Source: Streptomyces griseoflavus (lineage in GTDB: Bacteria > Actinomycetota > Actinomycetes > Streptomycetales > Streptomycetaceae). Taken from it: a stretch of 64,000 nucleotides of DNA. The DNA is taken from contig NZ_BMUC01000022.1 of the NCBI RefSeq assembly GCF_014649995.1, positions 1 through 64,000 of the forward strand, given 5' to 3'. The notes under the pieces are model-generated. The model did not search any database. It was not told the DNA's origin and saw nothing but the letters and a program-made list of their open reading frames with translations. Below are positions 1 to 9,988 of the stretch, one piece after another (position 1 is the stretch's first letter; every line of letters begins with the position of its first letter). Made by a program: the position numbers and the translations under genes.

Positions 1-365
1 ACCGGGGTGCCGGTCGGGACGGCGTAGTCCTGGCCGGAGTGCTTGGAGGCCCACATGCCGCCGTTGGCGGCGTAGCTGGCGGAGAGCTGGTAGCTCTTCA
101 CCGGCGAGACCCAGGACGCCTGCTTCTTCTCGGCGGCCTTGGCTGCCTTCTGGGCCGTGACGGCCTGCGTCTTCGCGGCCTCGGCCTGGGCGGCGGCCTG
201 CGCCTGGACGGCGGTGGCGCTGCCGGACACGGCCGTGTTCTCGGCGGCGGCGACCGCGACCCCGGCTCCCAGGACGACCGTTGCGCCCAGGCCGGCGGCC
301 ATGACTCCCGCACGGGTGCGGGTCAGGGGCGTACGGGGGAGACGGGACGTGACGCGCTCGAACAT
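1..365 (-). CDS. M23 family metallopeptidase, N-terminal part (runs off the window)
   Basis: Secreted cell-wall endopeptidase of the LytM/M23 type; only the first 121 codons are inside the window. The ATG is at 363-365. A basic N-terminus and a hydrophobic stretch (about residues 20-40) look like a signal peptide. An Ala/Gln/Lys-rich helical linker follows, and then the start of the peptidase domain with the motif HSGQDYAVPTGTPV, whose His is expected to be the first zinc ligand of the family. The remaining HxH motif lies outside the window. The leader contains no recognisable c-di-AMP (ydaO) riboswitch, which often precedes such genes in Streptomyces. The domain call is firm although the gene is incomplete. 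Confidence 0.85.
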   Translation of the reverse strand, partial: MFERVTSRLPRTPLTRTRAGVMAAGLGATVVLGAGVAVAAAENTAVSGSATAVQAQAAAQAEAAKTQAVTAQKAAKAAEKKQASWVSPVKSYQLSASYAANGGMWASKHSGQDYAVPTGTP

Positions 366-716
366 CGAAACCTCATGGGGGAGGGGGCGGGGGAAACCAT
401 CCGCGGAACAGGTCCGTGCCGCGCTGGCCGTTCCTTGGTAGCCCGACCCGCCCAAAAGCCGCAAAGGTGTGACCTACGACGAAAGGCCGTAGCCAGGGCG
501 TGAGACCCACGTCTCTTGACGAAGGCATACCTGTGGGGCGAAACCCCCCATTTCAAGCTGATCGGCGGGCGCTAAGTGCCGAATGTCCGGCTTGAGGGGC
601 GTGGCTTTTCGACTATTCCGGGTAGTACGGTCCGTCCGGCTTGTGGAGCATGTCACCGGGCGCCCGGTCCGGGACCCCGGCGGATGTGGCGTGGGTCTCC
701 GGGCCCGCCGCCCCGG
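366..716. other. Intergenic region upstream of the M23 peptidase gene
   Basis: 351 bases without a convincing gene. It must carry the promoter and leader of the minus-strand M23 gene and the 3' end of the transporter transcript. Read on the minus strand there is a GC-rich leader ending in a pyrimidine-rich run just before the start codon. The c-di-AMP riboswitch signatures were looked for and not found. Short ORFs here have no supporting features. Confidence 0.5.
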
Positions 717-1979
717 TCAGCCGCCCAGCACCTCCAGCGACACCCACAGCGCCACCGTCGACGCCACCAGCGTCAGGGGGACGGTGGCCAGGCCCAGCAG
801 CGTGAAGCGCCTCAGGCTCACCTCGTGGTCGTGGTGGTGGACGATCCGCCGCCACAGAAGAGTGGCCAGCGAGCCCACGTAGGTGAGGTTGGGGCCGATG
901 TTGACGCCCAGCAGGACGGCGAGGACCGCGCCGGGACCGGACGGCGCGGCCAGGGGGACGAGGGCGAGGACCGCCGGCAGGTTGTTGACCAGGTTGGCGA
1001 GCAGCGCCGCGATCCCCGCGACGGCCAGCAGGGCGGGGAGCGTCGTGCCGTCGGGGAGGACGGCGCCGAGCGCGTCGTCCAGGCCGTGGTCCAGGACCGC
1101 CCGGACGACCACGCCCAGGGCGAGGACGAACGCGAGGAACGGCGGGTCGGCGGAGCGGACGATCGCCACCGGGGTGGTGTGCCGGCGGGCCAGGGCGCGC
1201 ACGGCCAGCACGGTCGCGCCGGCCGCCGCCGCCCACGCCGGGTCGATGCCCGCCGCGGACGCCAAGGCGAACCCGGTGAGCGTCGCGGCCACCGTCAGCA
1301 GCGCGAACCAGGGCACCTCCACGGGCTCCTCCGGCGCCTGGGCGGCCGTGGGCGGCGCGTCGAGGTCGGCGGCGAAGAAGCGGCGGAAGACGGCGTACTC
1401 CACGGCGATCGCCACCAGCCACGGCAGGGTCATCAGCAGAGCGAACCGGGTGAAGGTGAGCCCCGTCGCGGTGAACGCGAGCAGGTTCGTCAGGTTCGAC
1501 ACCGGCAGCAGCAGGGACGCCGTGTTCGACAGGTGCGCGCCGGCGTAGACGTGCGGGGCCGGGCGGGCTCCCATACGGGTGGCGGTGGCGAACACCACCG
1601 GCGTCAGCAGCACCACGGTGGCGTCCAGACTGAGCGCCGCGGTGATCAGCGAAGCGAGGGTGAAGACCGCGCCGAGCAGCCTGCGCGGCCGGCGGCGGGC
1701 CCAGCGCGCCATCCAGGTCCCGCAGGCGTGGAACAGTCCCTCGTCGTCGCAGAGCTTGGCGAGGACCAGCACGGCCGCCAGGAACCCGATCACCGGACCG
1801 AGCCGGGCGGCCTCCTCGCGCACCGCCTCCAGCGAGATCGCGCCGGTCGCGACCACGACGCCGGCCGCGGGCACCGCGAACGCCGCCTCCGGCCAGCGGA
1901 AGGGACGGGCGACGGCGCACACCAGCACCACGGCCAGGGCGGCGACGGACAGCGATTCCAGCAGCACGGCACCGATCAT
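717..1979 (-). CDS. SLC13/ArsB-type ion permease
   Basis: 420-residue polytopic membrane protein of the ion-transporter superfamily that includes ArsB, NhaD and SLC13 citrate/anion carriers. About ten hydrophobic segments are visible in two halves, with the conserved Asn-rich motif NLVNNLPA near residue 330 and LLGVNIGPNLTYVGS near the C-terminus; this paired-Asn pattern is typical of ArsB-like permeases. The first ATG after the open frame begins (1977-1979) is preceded by a weak CCTGGGG. No arsR, arsC or arsA gene is adjacent, so arsenite transport is not supported; the substrate is unknown. It is divergent from the ATPase gene at 2074 with a 94-base shared promoter region. Confidence 0.75.
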   Translation of the reverse strand: MIGAVLLESLSVAALAVVLVCAVARPFRWPEAAFAVPAAGVVVATGAISLEAVREEAARLGPVIGFLAAVLVLAKLCDDEGLFHACGTWMARWARRRPRRLLGAVFTLASLITAALSLDATVVLLTPVVFATATRMGARPAPHVYAGAHLSNTASLLLPVSNLTNLLAFTATGLTFTRFALLMTLPWLVAIAVEYAVFRRFFAADLDAPPTAAQAPEEPVEVPWFALLTVAATLTGFALASAAGIDPAWAAAAGATVLAVRALARRHTTPVAIVRSADPPFLAFVLALGVVVRAVLDHGLDDALGAVLPDGTTLPALLAVAGIAALLANLVNNLPAVLALVPLAAPSGPGAVLAVLLGVNIGPNLTYVGSLATLLWRRIVHHHDHEVSLRRFTLLGLATVPLTLVASTVALWVSLEVLGG

Positions 1980-2073
1980 CCCCAGGGGTGCGGCGGACGG
2001 GGACACCGCCTCGCCAGACGGAGCGGTACCTTCGTGCTCACGCCGATCAGGGCGGCCGATGAGGAGAGTCAAC

Positions 2074-5000
2074 GTGAGCAAGTACGTGCGGCCCGCCGCC
2101 GAGGGTGCCGATCCGTTCGGGACGGCCCGGCTGCGGCGCGGTGTCCTGGACGCCTGGGCCACCAGTCCCGCCCGCTTCCGTGAGGACGCCAACGCCGAGG
2201 AGGACCTCGTCCTCGGCGGGTACCGGGACCGACTCGTCGTCGAGCTCGCGCAGAACGCCGCGGACGCCGCCGCCCGGGCCGGCGTGCCGGGACGGCTCCG
2301 GCTCACCCTGCGGGACGGGGTCCTCGTGGCCGCCAACACCGGGGCCCCGCTGGACGCGGCCGGCGTCGAGTCGCTGTCCACGCTGCGCGCCTCCGCCAAG
2401 CGGGACGCGCCGGACCGGGCCGTGGGCCGCTTCGGTGTCGGGTTCGCCGCCGTGCTCGCCGTCACCGACGAGCCCGCCGTCGTCGGACGGCACGGCGGGG
2501 TCAGGTGGTCGCTGGCCGAGGCGCGCGACCTCGCGCACGACACCGCCGGGCGCAGCGCCGGGCTGGGGGACGAGATCCGCCGGCGCGACGGGCACGTACC
2601 GCTGCTGCGGCTCCCCTTCGCGGCCGAGGGCACCGCCCCCGACCCCTACGACACGGCCGTCATCCTCCCGCTGCGGGACACGGCCGCCGCCGACCTCGCC
2701 GAGCGGCTGCTGCACGCGATCGACGACGCGCTGCTGCTGGCCCTGCCGGGCCTGGAGGACGTCGTCGTCGAGATCGGGGACGCCGAGCCCCGTACGGTGC
2801 GGCGGCGCGACGAGGACGGCCTCACCGTCGTCGAGGACTCGCGCGAGGGGACGACCCGGTGGCGTACCGCCGCCGCGCACGGGCCGCTCACCCCCGACCT
2901 GCTCGCCGACCGGCCGGTCGAGGAGCGGCTGCGGCCGCACTGGTCGGTGACCTGGGCCGTTCCCGTCGACGCCGACGGCAGCCCCGCCCGGCCCCGCACC
3001 AGCCCCGTCGTGCACGCGCCGACCCCGAGCGACGAGCCCCTCGGCGTGCCCGCGCTGCTCATCGCCTCCCTCCCGCTCGACTCCACCCGCCGGCACGCCG
3101 CCCCCGGCCCGCTCACCGACTTCCTCGTGCAGCGCGCGGCCGACGCCTACGCCGGGCTGCTCGCCGACTGGCGGCCGGTGACCGCCGGGATCATCGGCCT
3201 CGTGCCCGGCCCGCTCGGCAAGGGCGAACTGGACGGCGCCCTGCGCCAGGCCGTCCTGGAGCGGCTGCCGCGCACCTCCTTCCTGCCGCCGGCCGTCCCG
3301 CCGGGGGGACAGGACGAGGGCGACGACGAACTGCCCGAGTCCCTGCGGCCCCGGGACGCCGAGGTCGTCGAGGGGGCGGGGGCCGACACCGTACGCGTCC
3401 TGGCGGAAGTGCTCCCCACGCTCCTGCCCGCCGGCCTCGAACGCCGCGCCGAGCTGCGCACCCTCGGTGTCGCCCGGGTGCCGCTCACCGACGCGGTCGA
3501 CCGGCTGGCCGGCCTGGAGAAGTCCCCCGACTGGTGGCGGCGGCTGTACGACAGCCTCGCCGGGGTCGACCCCGACCGGCTGTCCGGGCTGCCGGTGCCG
3601 CTGGCCGGGGGCACCACCCAGGCATTCGGCTCCGGGGGAGGACGGACGACGATCGGGCCCCGGCACGTGCTGCTGCCGACCCCCGACTCGGCCTCCCTCG
3701 ACGCAGGGCTCCTCGCCCGGCTCGGTCTCAAGGTCGCCCACCCGGACGCCGCGCACCCCCTGCTGGAGAAGCTCGGCGCCCTCCCCGCCACCCCGCGCGC
3801 CGTCCTCACCACCCCGCAGGTGCGGGCCGCCGTCGCCGCCTCGCTGGACGACGACGGCGGGACGAACTGGGAGGAGGACACCCCGGACGCCGAGGAACTC
3901 GCCGACACCGTGCTCGGACTGGTGCGCGACGCCGCCCTCGAACCGGGTGACGAGCCCTGGCTGGGCGCGCTCGCCCTGCCCGACGAGGACGGCGAACTCT
4001 CCCCGGCCTGCGAACTCGTCTTCCCCGGCGGCCCCTTCGCCCAGGTCATGCGCGAGGGAGAACTCGCCGCAGTGGACGGCGAACTGGCCGGCAAGTGGGG
4101 CGAACAGCCGCTCGCCGCCTGCGGAGTGCTGGTGGACTTCGCCCTGGTCCGCGCCACCGACGTCGTCCTCGACCCCGACGAACTGGAACCCCGCGAAGGG
4201 GACTTCGCCGAACCGGACGACGCCGGGCTGCTGGACGCCGTGGACGTGTGGAGCGAGGACGTCCTCGACCGCTTCCCGGACAGTCCCGTGCCGCCGGTCG
4301 CCACCGAGATCGTCGCCGTGCGCGACCTCGACCTCGTGGACGACGACCGCTGGCCGCAGGCCCTCGCCCTGCTGTCCCGGCCCCCGCTGCGCGACGCGCT
4401 CGTCCAGCCGGTGCGCGTCCTGCTGCACGACGGCACCCACGAGGTCGTACGGCCCTACACCGCGTGGTGGCTGCGCGGGCACCCGGTGATCGGCGGACGC
4501 CGCCCGGCCGGACTGCGGGCCGCCGGGAGCGATCCGCTGCTGCGGGGCCTGTACGACGAGGCGGACGCCACCGGCTTCGAAGACGAGCAGGTGCTGCGCG
4601 CCCTCGGCGTACGGACGTCCGTGGCCGCCCTGCTCGACGAGCCCGGCGGCGCGGCCGAGCTCCTCGACCGGCTCGCCGACCCCGCCCGGCCGGTCACCGC
4701 CGCCCAGCTGCACGCCCTGTACGGGGCGCTGGCCGAGCTGGACCCCGAGCAGGTGACCCTGCCGGACGATCTGCGGGCGGTGGTCGACGGCCGGGTCGAG
4801 GTGGTGGACGCCGCGGACGCGGTGGTCGTCGACTCGCCCGACCTGCTGCCGTTCACGTCGGGCGTCCCGCTGCTGCCGGTCCCGCCGGCGCGGGCCGCCG
4901 ACCTGGCGGAGCTGTTCCAGGTGCGGCGGCTGAGCGAGTCCGTCACCGGGGAGATCGGCTCCGAGGGCACCGAGCACGACGTACCGGAGTCGGTGCGGGT

Positions 5001-5238
5001 GCTGCTCGGGCCGGGGACGCCGGCGTCGTACGTGGAGCACGAGGAGCTGGTCGTCGACGGTGTCGAGATCGACTGGCGGCTGGCCGACGACGGGGTGCCG
5101 CACGCGGCGACGCTGGAAGGGGTGGCCGCGGGGCTCGCCTGGGCGGCGGGGCAGTGGCCGCGGCGCTTCGAGGTGGCGGCGCTGCTGGAGGACCCGTCCC
5201 GTACGGAGGAGCTGGCGCGCGACCGCTGGTTCGACTGA
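2074..5238 (+). CDS. Large GHKL ATPase with sacsin/HSP90-like N-terminal domain
   Basis: 1,054-residue cytoplasmic protein. The N-terminal 200 residues carry a GHKL ATP-binding fold: an N-box (ELAQNAADAA, about residues 56-65) and a glycine motif (GRFGVGFAAV, about residues 118-127), as in HSP90, MutL and sacsin. The other roughly 850 residues are acidic and Asp/Leu-rich and resemble no domain I can name; family members are annotated as sacsin N-terminal ATP-binding-like proteins. The start is a GTG at 2074 chosen because GAGGAG lies at 2061-2066; longer upstream frames lack this. It stands alone, divergent from the permease gene and convergent with nhaA. Chaperone-like or repair-like roles are both possible; neither is shown. 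Confidence 0.75.
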   Translation: MSKYVRPAAEGADPFGTARLRRGVLDAWATSPARFREDANAEEDLVLGGYRDRLVVELAQNAADAAARAGVPGRLRLTLRDGVLVAANTGAPLDAAGVESLSTLRASAKRDAPDRAVGRFGVGFAAVLAVTDEPAVVGRHGGVRWSLAEARDLAHDTAGRSAGLGDEIRRRDGHVPLLRLPFAAEGTAPDPYDTAVILPLRDTAAADLAERLLHAIDDALLLALPGLEDVVVEIGDAEPRTVRRRDEDGLTVVEDSREGTTRWRTAAAHGPLTPDLLADRPVEERLRPHWSVTWAVPVDADGSPARPRTSPVVHAPTPSDEPLGVPALLIASLPLDSTRRHAAPGPLTDFLVQRAADAYAGLLADWRPVTAGIIGLVPGPLGKGELDGALRQAVLERLPRTSFLPPAVPPGGQDEGDDELPESLRPRDAEVVEGAGADTVRVLAEVLPTLLPAGLERRAELRTLGVARVPLTDAVDRLAGLEKSPDWWRRLYDSLAGVDPDRLSGLPVPLAGGTTQAFGSGGGRTTIGPRHVLLPTPDSASLDAGLLARLGLKVAHPDAAHPLLEKLGALPATPRAVLTTPQVRAAVAASLDDDGGTNWEEDTPDAEELADTVLGLVRDAALEPGDEPWLGALALPDEDGELSPACELVFPGGPFAQVMREGELAAVDGELAGKWGEQPLAACGVLVDFALVRATDVVLDPDELEPREGDFAEPDDAGLLDAVDVWSEDVLDRFPDSPVPPVATEIVAVRDLDLVDDDRWPQALALLSRPPLRDALVQPVRVLLHDGTHEVVRPYTAWWLRGHPVIGGRRPAGLRAAGSDPLLRGLYDEADATGFEDEQVLRALGVRTSVAALLDEPGGAAELLDRLADPARPVTAAQLHALYGALAELDPEQVTLPDDLRAVVDGRVEVVDAADAVVVDSPDLLPFTSGVPLLPVPPARAADLAELFQVRRLSESVTGEIGSEGTEHDVPESVRVLLGPGTPASYVEHEELVVDGVEIDWRLADDGVPHAATLEGVAAGLAWAAGQWPRRFEVAALLEDPSRTEELARDRWFD

Positions 5239-5353
5239 CCCCGGCCGCGGGGTCCGGGCCCCTGGGCTTCCGGCCCTGACCCCCGGCGGGTACACCTCCG
5301 GCGTCCGGGTTGTGCCCGGTGCGGGTGCGGGGCGGGGGCGGAGCGTTGCTTGT

Positions 5354-5389
5354 CCGGGCCCGCCGCCGGTCTTGCGGCGGCGGGCCCGG
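5354..5389. terminator. Bidirectional hairpin between convergent genes
   Basis: Perfect 14-bp stem: 5354-5367 pairs with 5376-5389, with an 8-base loop. It sits between the stop of the sacsin-like gene and the stop of the nhaA fusion gene, so it can end transcription from both sides. It has no U-tract, as is usual in this GC range. Confidence 0.75.
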
Positions 5390-5397
5390 GGTGGGCG

Positions 5398-7299
5398 TTA
5401 CTCCGACGGGGCGCGGGTGGCGCCGGAGGGGGCGTCGGCGGAGGCCTCCAGTTCGCGGGCCAGGGTTTCCGCGTCGTACGGGCCGGTGTGCCGGCGGTTG
5501 CCGATGAAGAACGTCGGCGCGCCGCGCACCCCGCTGGCCTCCGCGCTGGCGGCGTCCGCGCGGACCCGCTCGGCGGTCTCCTCGGTGTCGAGGTCGCGGA
5601 GGAACTTCTCCACGTCGAGGCCGAGGTCGGCCGCGTACCCCGCGGTGTCCTCGTACTCGAGCTCGTCCTGGTGCTGGTAGAGCAGGTCGTGCATCTCCCA
5701 GAAACGTCCCTGCGCGTCGGCCGCGACGGCCGCCCGCGCGGCGAGCTCGGAGTGCGGGTGGACGTCGGGCAGCGGCAGGTGCCGGAACACGTAGCGGAAC
5801 CGGTCGCCGAAACGCTGCCGCAGTTCCTTGGTGACGCCGGTGGCGCGGGCGCAGAACGGGCACTCGAAGTCGCCGTACTCCACCAGCGTCAGGGGCGCCT
5901 CCGGGGGACCGAGGATGTGGTCCTTCTCCGGGTCGACCGGCCGGTCCAGGAAGCGGGGCAGATCCGCGTCCGTCTGGCCCTTCAGCACCGCGGCCAGGTG
6001 GAACACGATCCAGCCGAGCACGGTGGCGAACACGGCGGCCAGCAGCACACCGACGGTCGCCTCGGCGCGCACGGCCGGGTCGTCGAAGGCGAGCTGGACG
6101 ATCAGCAGGGAGACGGTGAACCCGAGCCCGGACAGCGCGCCGCCGCCCAGGACGTGGCCCGGAGCCACCCCCGTCGGCAGCTTGCCCAGTCCGAACCGGG
6201 TGCCGAACGCGGCACCGCCCCAGATGCCGATCGTCTTGCCGGCGACGAGACCCACGACCACCGCCCAGGTGAGCGAGGAACCGAGGGCGTTGGTAAGGAC
6301 GCCGTCGCGCAGGTCGACGCCGGCGTTGGCCAGGGCGAACACCGGGACGATCACGTAGCTGGACCAGGGGTGCAGGACCGTCTGGAGCCGCTCGTTGACG
6401 GAGACGGCCTTCTGCAGTCCCTTGCGTGCCGTCTTGCCGACGTCGGCGCGGGGCGACTGGCGGAAGGCGCGGAAGAGCCGCGCGGCCTGCTCGACCCCCT
6501 CGCGGGAGGGCTTGCGGGCGGGGATGAGCAGACCGCCGAGCATGCCCGCGATGGAGGCGTGGAGTCCGGCGTTGAGCGTGGCGAGCCACATCACCAGGAC
6601 GATCAGCACGTACGGGGCGGAGCGCCAGACGCCGAAGCGGGTCAGCGCGGAGAGGACCACGCCGAGGAGCAGCGCGGCGATCAGCTCGGGCACGTTGATG
6701 CTGCCGGAGTAGACCACACCGATCACGGTGACGGCCACGATGTCGTCGATGACGGTGATGGCGAGCAGGAAGACACGCAGCTGGGTGACGAACCGGGGGC
6801 CCACCACGGCGAGGGCGCCCAGCATGAACGCCGTGTCGGTGCCGATGACGACACCCCAGGCCCTGGCGGCGTCACCTCCCGGCGCGATCGCCAGGTAGAG
6901 CAGGACGGGCACGAGCATGCCGCCGATGCCGGCGAGGCCCGGGATCACGATCCGCCGGCGGTCGTTCAGCGAGCCGACGGAGAGTTCGTGGCGCACCTCC
7001 AGACCGATGACGAAGAAGAACAGGGCCATCAGTCCGTCGTTGACCCAGTGGCTCAGGTCCATCGACAGGCGGGCGTCGCCGAGTGTGACGGACGCCTCAG
7101 TGTGCCAAAGAGATGTGTACGCTTCCGACCAGGGCGAATTCGCCCATATCAGGGCGACTGCCACGGCGACCAGGAGCAGCCCGGCGCTGCCCGCCTCGGT
7201 CGACATGAAGGCCCGCACCGGCGCGGACAGTTGGGCCGCCAGTTCGCTTCTTCGCGACTGGGACTGGGAGTTCACGGTCTTCTTCCCGCGCAGCTTCAT
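5398..7299 (-). CDS. nhaA: Na+/H+ antiporter NhaA fused to a DsbA/thioredoxin-like domain
   Basis: 633-residue fusion. Residues about 20-430 are an NhaA antiporter with about 11-12 membrane segments and the paired aspartates of the ion-binding site (TVIDDIVAV, Asp185-Asp186). From about residue 440 comes a DsbA-like thioredoxin fold with the redox motif C480-P-F-C483 and a cis-Pro region (GAPTFFIG). The antiporter exchanges Na+ for H+ across the cytoplasmic membrane. The extra domain could sense or act on redox state, but that is inference. The fusion is known in actinobacteria, so the join is not an assembly artefact. The start at 7297-7299 has a GGA about 7 bases upstream. The gene is convergent with the sacsin-like ATPase gene. 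Confidence 0.92.
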   Translation of the reverse strand: MKLRGKKTVNSQSQSRRSELAAQLSAPVRAFMSTEAGSAGLLLVAVAVALIWANSPWSEAYTSLWHTEASVTLGDARLSMDLSHWVNDGLMALFFFVIGLEVRHELSVGSLNDRRRIVIPGLAGIGGMLVPVLLYLAIAPGGDAARAWGVVIGTDTAFMLGALAVVGPRFVTQLRVFLLAITVIDDIVAVTVIGVVYSGSINVPELIAALLLGVVLSALTRFGVWRSAPYVLIVLVMWLATLNAGLHASIAGMLGGLLIPARKPSREGVEQAARLFRAFRQSPRADVGKTARKGLQKAVSVNERLQTVLHPWSSYVIVPVFALANAGVDLRDGVLTNALGSSLTWAVVVGLVAGKTIGIWGGAAFGTRFGLGKLPTGVAPGHVLGGGALSGLGFTVSLLIVQLAFDDPAVRAEATVGVLLAAVFATVLGWIVFHLAAVLKGQTDADLPRFLDRPVDPEKDHILGPPEAPLTLVEYGDFECPFCARATGVTKELRQRFGDRFRYVFRHLPLPDVHPHSELAARAAVAADAQGRFWEMHDLLYQHQDELEYEDTAGYAADLGLDVEKFLRDLDTEETAERVRADAASAEASGVRGAPTFFIGNRRHTGPYDAETLARELEASADAPSGATRAPSE

Positions 7300-7438
7300 C
7301 AGGTTTTCCGTCTCCGATCACTTGGGTCGGCAGACTCCATGGTCCCGCATGGCGGGTGTGACGTGGAGCACCCGACGTCGCGAAGGGAGACGCGGAAGGC
7401 CGTGTGAGCAGCCACGACGGCCCCGTGGCGGGGGGCGT

Positions 7439-9841
7439 CTACGCGGGGATCCGCCGGTCCACCCACCGCCACAGCAGCTCCAGCACCCCGGCCGCGACGA
7501 CCGCGATACCGGCCGCCGTCCACGGCATGGTCATGCCCACCAGCTTCAGTGCGAAGAAGTGCTGGAGCCACGGCACCACCAGCACCAGCAGGAACGCCCC
7601 GCCCATCGCCGCCACCAGACCGATCCGCCACCAGGTGTAGGGCCGGGCGATGATCGCCAGCACCCAGATCGAGATCAGGAACAGCGTCAGCGTCGCCGCG
7701 CTCGTCTCCGCCTCCAGCGAGCCCTCGCCGCTGTAGTGCTCCCGCGCGATCAGGTACGTGGTGAAGGTGGCCGTCGCGGCCAGCACCCCGCCGGGGATCG
7801 CGTACCGCATGACCCGCTTCACGAAGTTCGGCCGGGCGCGCTCCTTGTTGGGGGCGAGCGCCAGGAAGAACGCCGGGACGCCGATGGTGAGCGTGGACAG
7901 CAGCGTCAGGTGGCGCGGCAGGAACGGGTACTCCACCTGCGAGATCACCACCAGCACCGCCAGCAGCACCGAGTACACCGTCTTCACCAGGAACAGCGTC
8001 GCGACCCGGGTGATGTTGCCGATCACCCGGCGCCCCTCCGCCACCACCGACGGCAGCGTGGCGAAGCTGTTGTTCAGCAGCACGATCTGCGCGACCGCCC
8101 GGGTGGCCTCGGAGCCGGAGCCCATCGCCACGCCGATGTCGGCGTCCTTCAGCGCCAGCACGTCGTTCACGCCGTCACCGGTCATCGCCACGGTGCGGCC
8201 GCTCGACTGGAGCGCGCCCACCATGGTCCGCTTCTGCTGCGGGGTGACCCGCCCGAACACCGTGCCCTCGTCGAGTTCCCTCGCCATGGCGTCCCGGTCC
8301 CCGGGCAGCCCGCGCGCGTCCACCGCCGTGCCGGACAGGCCGAGCTTGGCGGCGACCGCGCCCACCGACACCGCGTTGTCGCCGGAGATGACCTTGGCGC
8401 GGACGTCCTGCTCGGCGAAGTAGCGCAGGGTGTCGGCGGCGTCGGGCCGCAGCCGCTGCTCCAGCACCACCAGCGCGACCGGCCGTACGTCCTCGGCGGC
8501 GGCGGGGTCGTCGACGTCCACCCCGTCGCGGGCCCGGGCGAGGAGCAGCACGCGCAGCCCCTGCTCGTTCATCCGCACCGTCTCGGACAGCGCCGGGTCC
8601 CCGGCGTCCAGCAGCACGTCCGGGGCGCCCAGCAGCCAGGTGACGGCCGCCCGGCCCGGCTCCTCCTCGAACGTCGCGCCGCTGTACTTGCGGGCGGAGG
8701 AGAAGGGCAGCGTGTCGGTCAGGCGCCACTCGGTGGTGTCCGGGAACGCGTCGATGAGCGCCTGGAGGGAGGCGTTCGGGCGGGGGTCCGCCGAGCCGAG
8801 CTCGCCCAGCACCTTGCGCAGGTACGCCTCGTCGCCGTCGCCCAGCACCCGCAGCTCGGTGACGTCCATGCCGCCCTCGGTGAGCGTGCCGGTCTTGTCC
8901 AGGCAGACCGTGTCGACCCGGGCCAGCCCCTCGATCGCGGGCAGCTCCTGCACCAGGCACTGCTTGCGGCCCAGCCGGATCACGCCGATCGCGAAGGCGA
9001 CGGAGGTGAGCAGCACCAGCCCTTCCGGGACCATCGGCACGATGCCGCCGACGGTGCGGGCGACGGAGTTCTTCAGCTCGTTGTCCTTGACCACCAGCTG
9101 GCTGATGACCAGGCCGATCGCGGTCGGCACCATCATCCACGTCACGTACTTGAGGATCGTGGAGATGCCGCTGCGCAGCTCGGAGTGGACGAGGGTGAAA
9201 CGGGACGCCTCCTCGGCGAGCTGCGCCGCGTAGGCCTCCCGCCCCACCCTGGTCGCCTGGAAGGAGCCGCCGCCCGCGACGACGAAACTGCCGGACAGGA
9301 CCTGGTCCCCGGGCTTCTTCACCACCGGGTCGGCCTCGCCGGTGAGCAGCGACTCGTCGATCTCCAGGCCGTCCGCCTCGACGCACACCCCGTCGACGAC
9401 GACCTTGTCGCCAGGACCGACCTCGATCAGGTCGTCCAGCACGATCTGGGACGTGCCGATCTCGGCGGCCGTCCCGTCCCTGCGCACCGTGGGCCGCACC
9501 TCGCCGATCACCGCGAGGGAGTCCAGGGTCTTCTTCGCCCGCCACTCCTGGACGATGCCGATGCCGGTGTTGGCGAGGATCACGAAGCCGAACAGGCTGT
9601 CCTGGATCGGCGCGACGACCAGCATGATCACCCACAGCACGCCGATGATCGCGTTGAACCGGGTGAAGACGTTGGCGCGGACGATCTCGGTCAGGGAGCG
9701 GCTGCTGCGCACCGGCACGTCGTTGACCAGGCCGCGGGCCACCCGGTCGGCCACTTCCGCCGAGGTCAGCCCGGTCACCGCGGAGGTGACCGTGGAGGGG
9801 GGCGCGGCAGCGGTCCGGGCGTCCGCGTCGAGATGCGTCAT
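7439..9841 (-). CDS. Cation-translocating P-type ATPase (CtpE-like)
   Basis: 800-residue membrane pump. All P-type hallmarks are visible: an actuator-domain TGEA near residue 165, PEGL in the fourth membrane helix, the phosphorylated Asp315 in DKTGTLT, and the hinge GDGVND near residue 557. Several hydrophobic helices follow at the C-terminus. There is no N-terminal heavy-metal domain and no CPC motif; PEGL instead of CPC points to Ca2+/Mg2+-type pumps, and the overall pattern recalls mycobacterial CtpE, a calcium transporter. Ion specificity is inference. The ATG at 9839-9841 opens the protein with MTHLDADARTAAAP. It is transcribed in the same direction as the upstream DUF2530 gene after 147 bases. 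Confidence 0.88.
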   Translation of the reverse strand: MTHLDADARTAAAPPSTVTSAVTGLTSAEVADRVARGLVNDVPVRSSRSLTEIVRANVFTRFNAIIGVLWVIMLVVAPIQDSLFGFVILANTGIGIVQEWRAKKTLDSLAVIGEVRPTVRRDGTAAEIGTSQIVLDDLIEVGPGDKVVVDGVCVEADGLEIDESLLTGEADPVVKKPGDQVLSGSFVVAGGGSFQATRVGREAYAAQLAEEASRFTLVHSELRSGISTILKYVTWMMVPTAIGLVISQLVVKDNELKNSVARTVGGIVPMVPEGLVLLTSVAFAIGVIRLGRKQCLVQELPAIEGLARVDTVCLDKTGTLTEGGMDVTELRVLGDGDEAYLRKVLGELGSADPRPNASLQALIDAFPDTTEWRLTDTLPFSSARKYSGATFEEEPGRAAVTWLLGAPDVLLDAGDPALSETVRMNEQGLRVLLLARARDGVDVDDPAAAEDVRPVALVVLEQRLRPDAADTLRYFAEQDVRAKVISGDNAVSVGAVAAKLGLSGTAVDARGLPGDRDAMARELDEGTVFGRVTPQQKRTMVGALQSSGRTVAMTGDGVNDVLALKDADIGVAMGSGSEATRAVAQIVLLNNSFATLPSVVAEGRRVIGNITRVATLFLVKTVYSVLLAVLVVISQVEYPFLPRHLTLLSTLTIGVPAFFLALAPNKERARPNFVKRVMRYAIPGGVLAATATFTTYLIAREHYSGEGSLEAETSAATLTLFLISIWVLAIIARPYTWWRIGLVAAMGGAFLLVLVVPWLQHFFALKLVGMTMPWTAAGIAVVAAGVLELLWRWVDRRIPA

Positions 9842-9988
9842 GCATCCGACGTTACGTGCGGACCAGGGGCCGCACCCACCCGAACGGCGGAAGATCCGAC
9901 CAGGGGAGGACGGCCGCGGAAGGGCCGTAGGCCCAGGGTCGTACGGCGGTGGCGGGGACGGCGGTCGGGCCCGCGGGCGCCGGGCGCC

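Noticed and set aside
366-560. Possible c-di-AMP (ydaO) riboswitch before the M23 peptidase gene
   Set aside because: The conserved blocks (GGGGAACC..., GGGGTGAATC, CAGCTAACCTCG-like) are not present on the minus strand.
720-1979. Arsenite efflux role (arsB) for the permease
   Set aside because: Fold fits, but no arsR/arsC/arsA genes are nearby and SLC13-type carriers share the same motifs.
613-2183. Long open frames on both strands over the permease gene (435 and 535 codons)
   Set aside because: Low-complexity Arg/Pro/Gly translations without domains; third-position GC makes such shadows. The permease frame has clear membrane segments.
2047-5295. 1,082-codon frame antisense to the sacsin-like gene
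   Set aside because: Composition (Gly/Arg/Gln/His-rich, no domain) is that of a shadow frame; the plus strand has the GHKL motifs and a ribosome site.
6280-6310. TTA codon in the nhaA fusion gene (TAA seen on the plus strand)
   Set aside because: The triplet is out of frame; the codons read CTT ACC.
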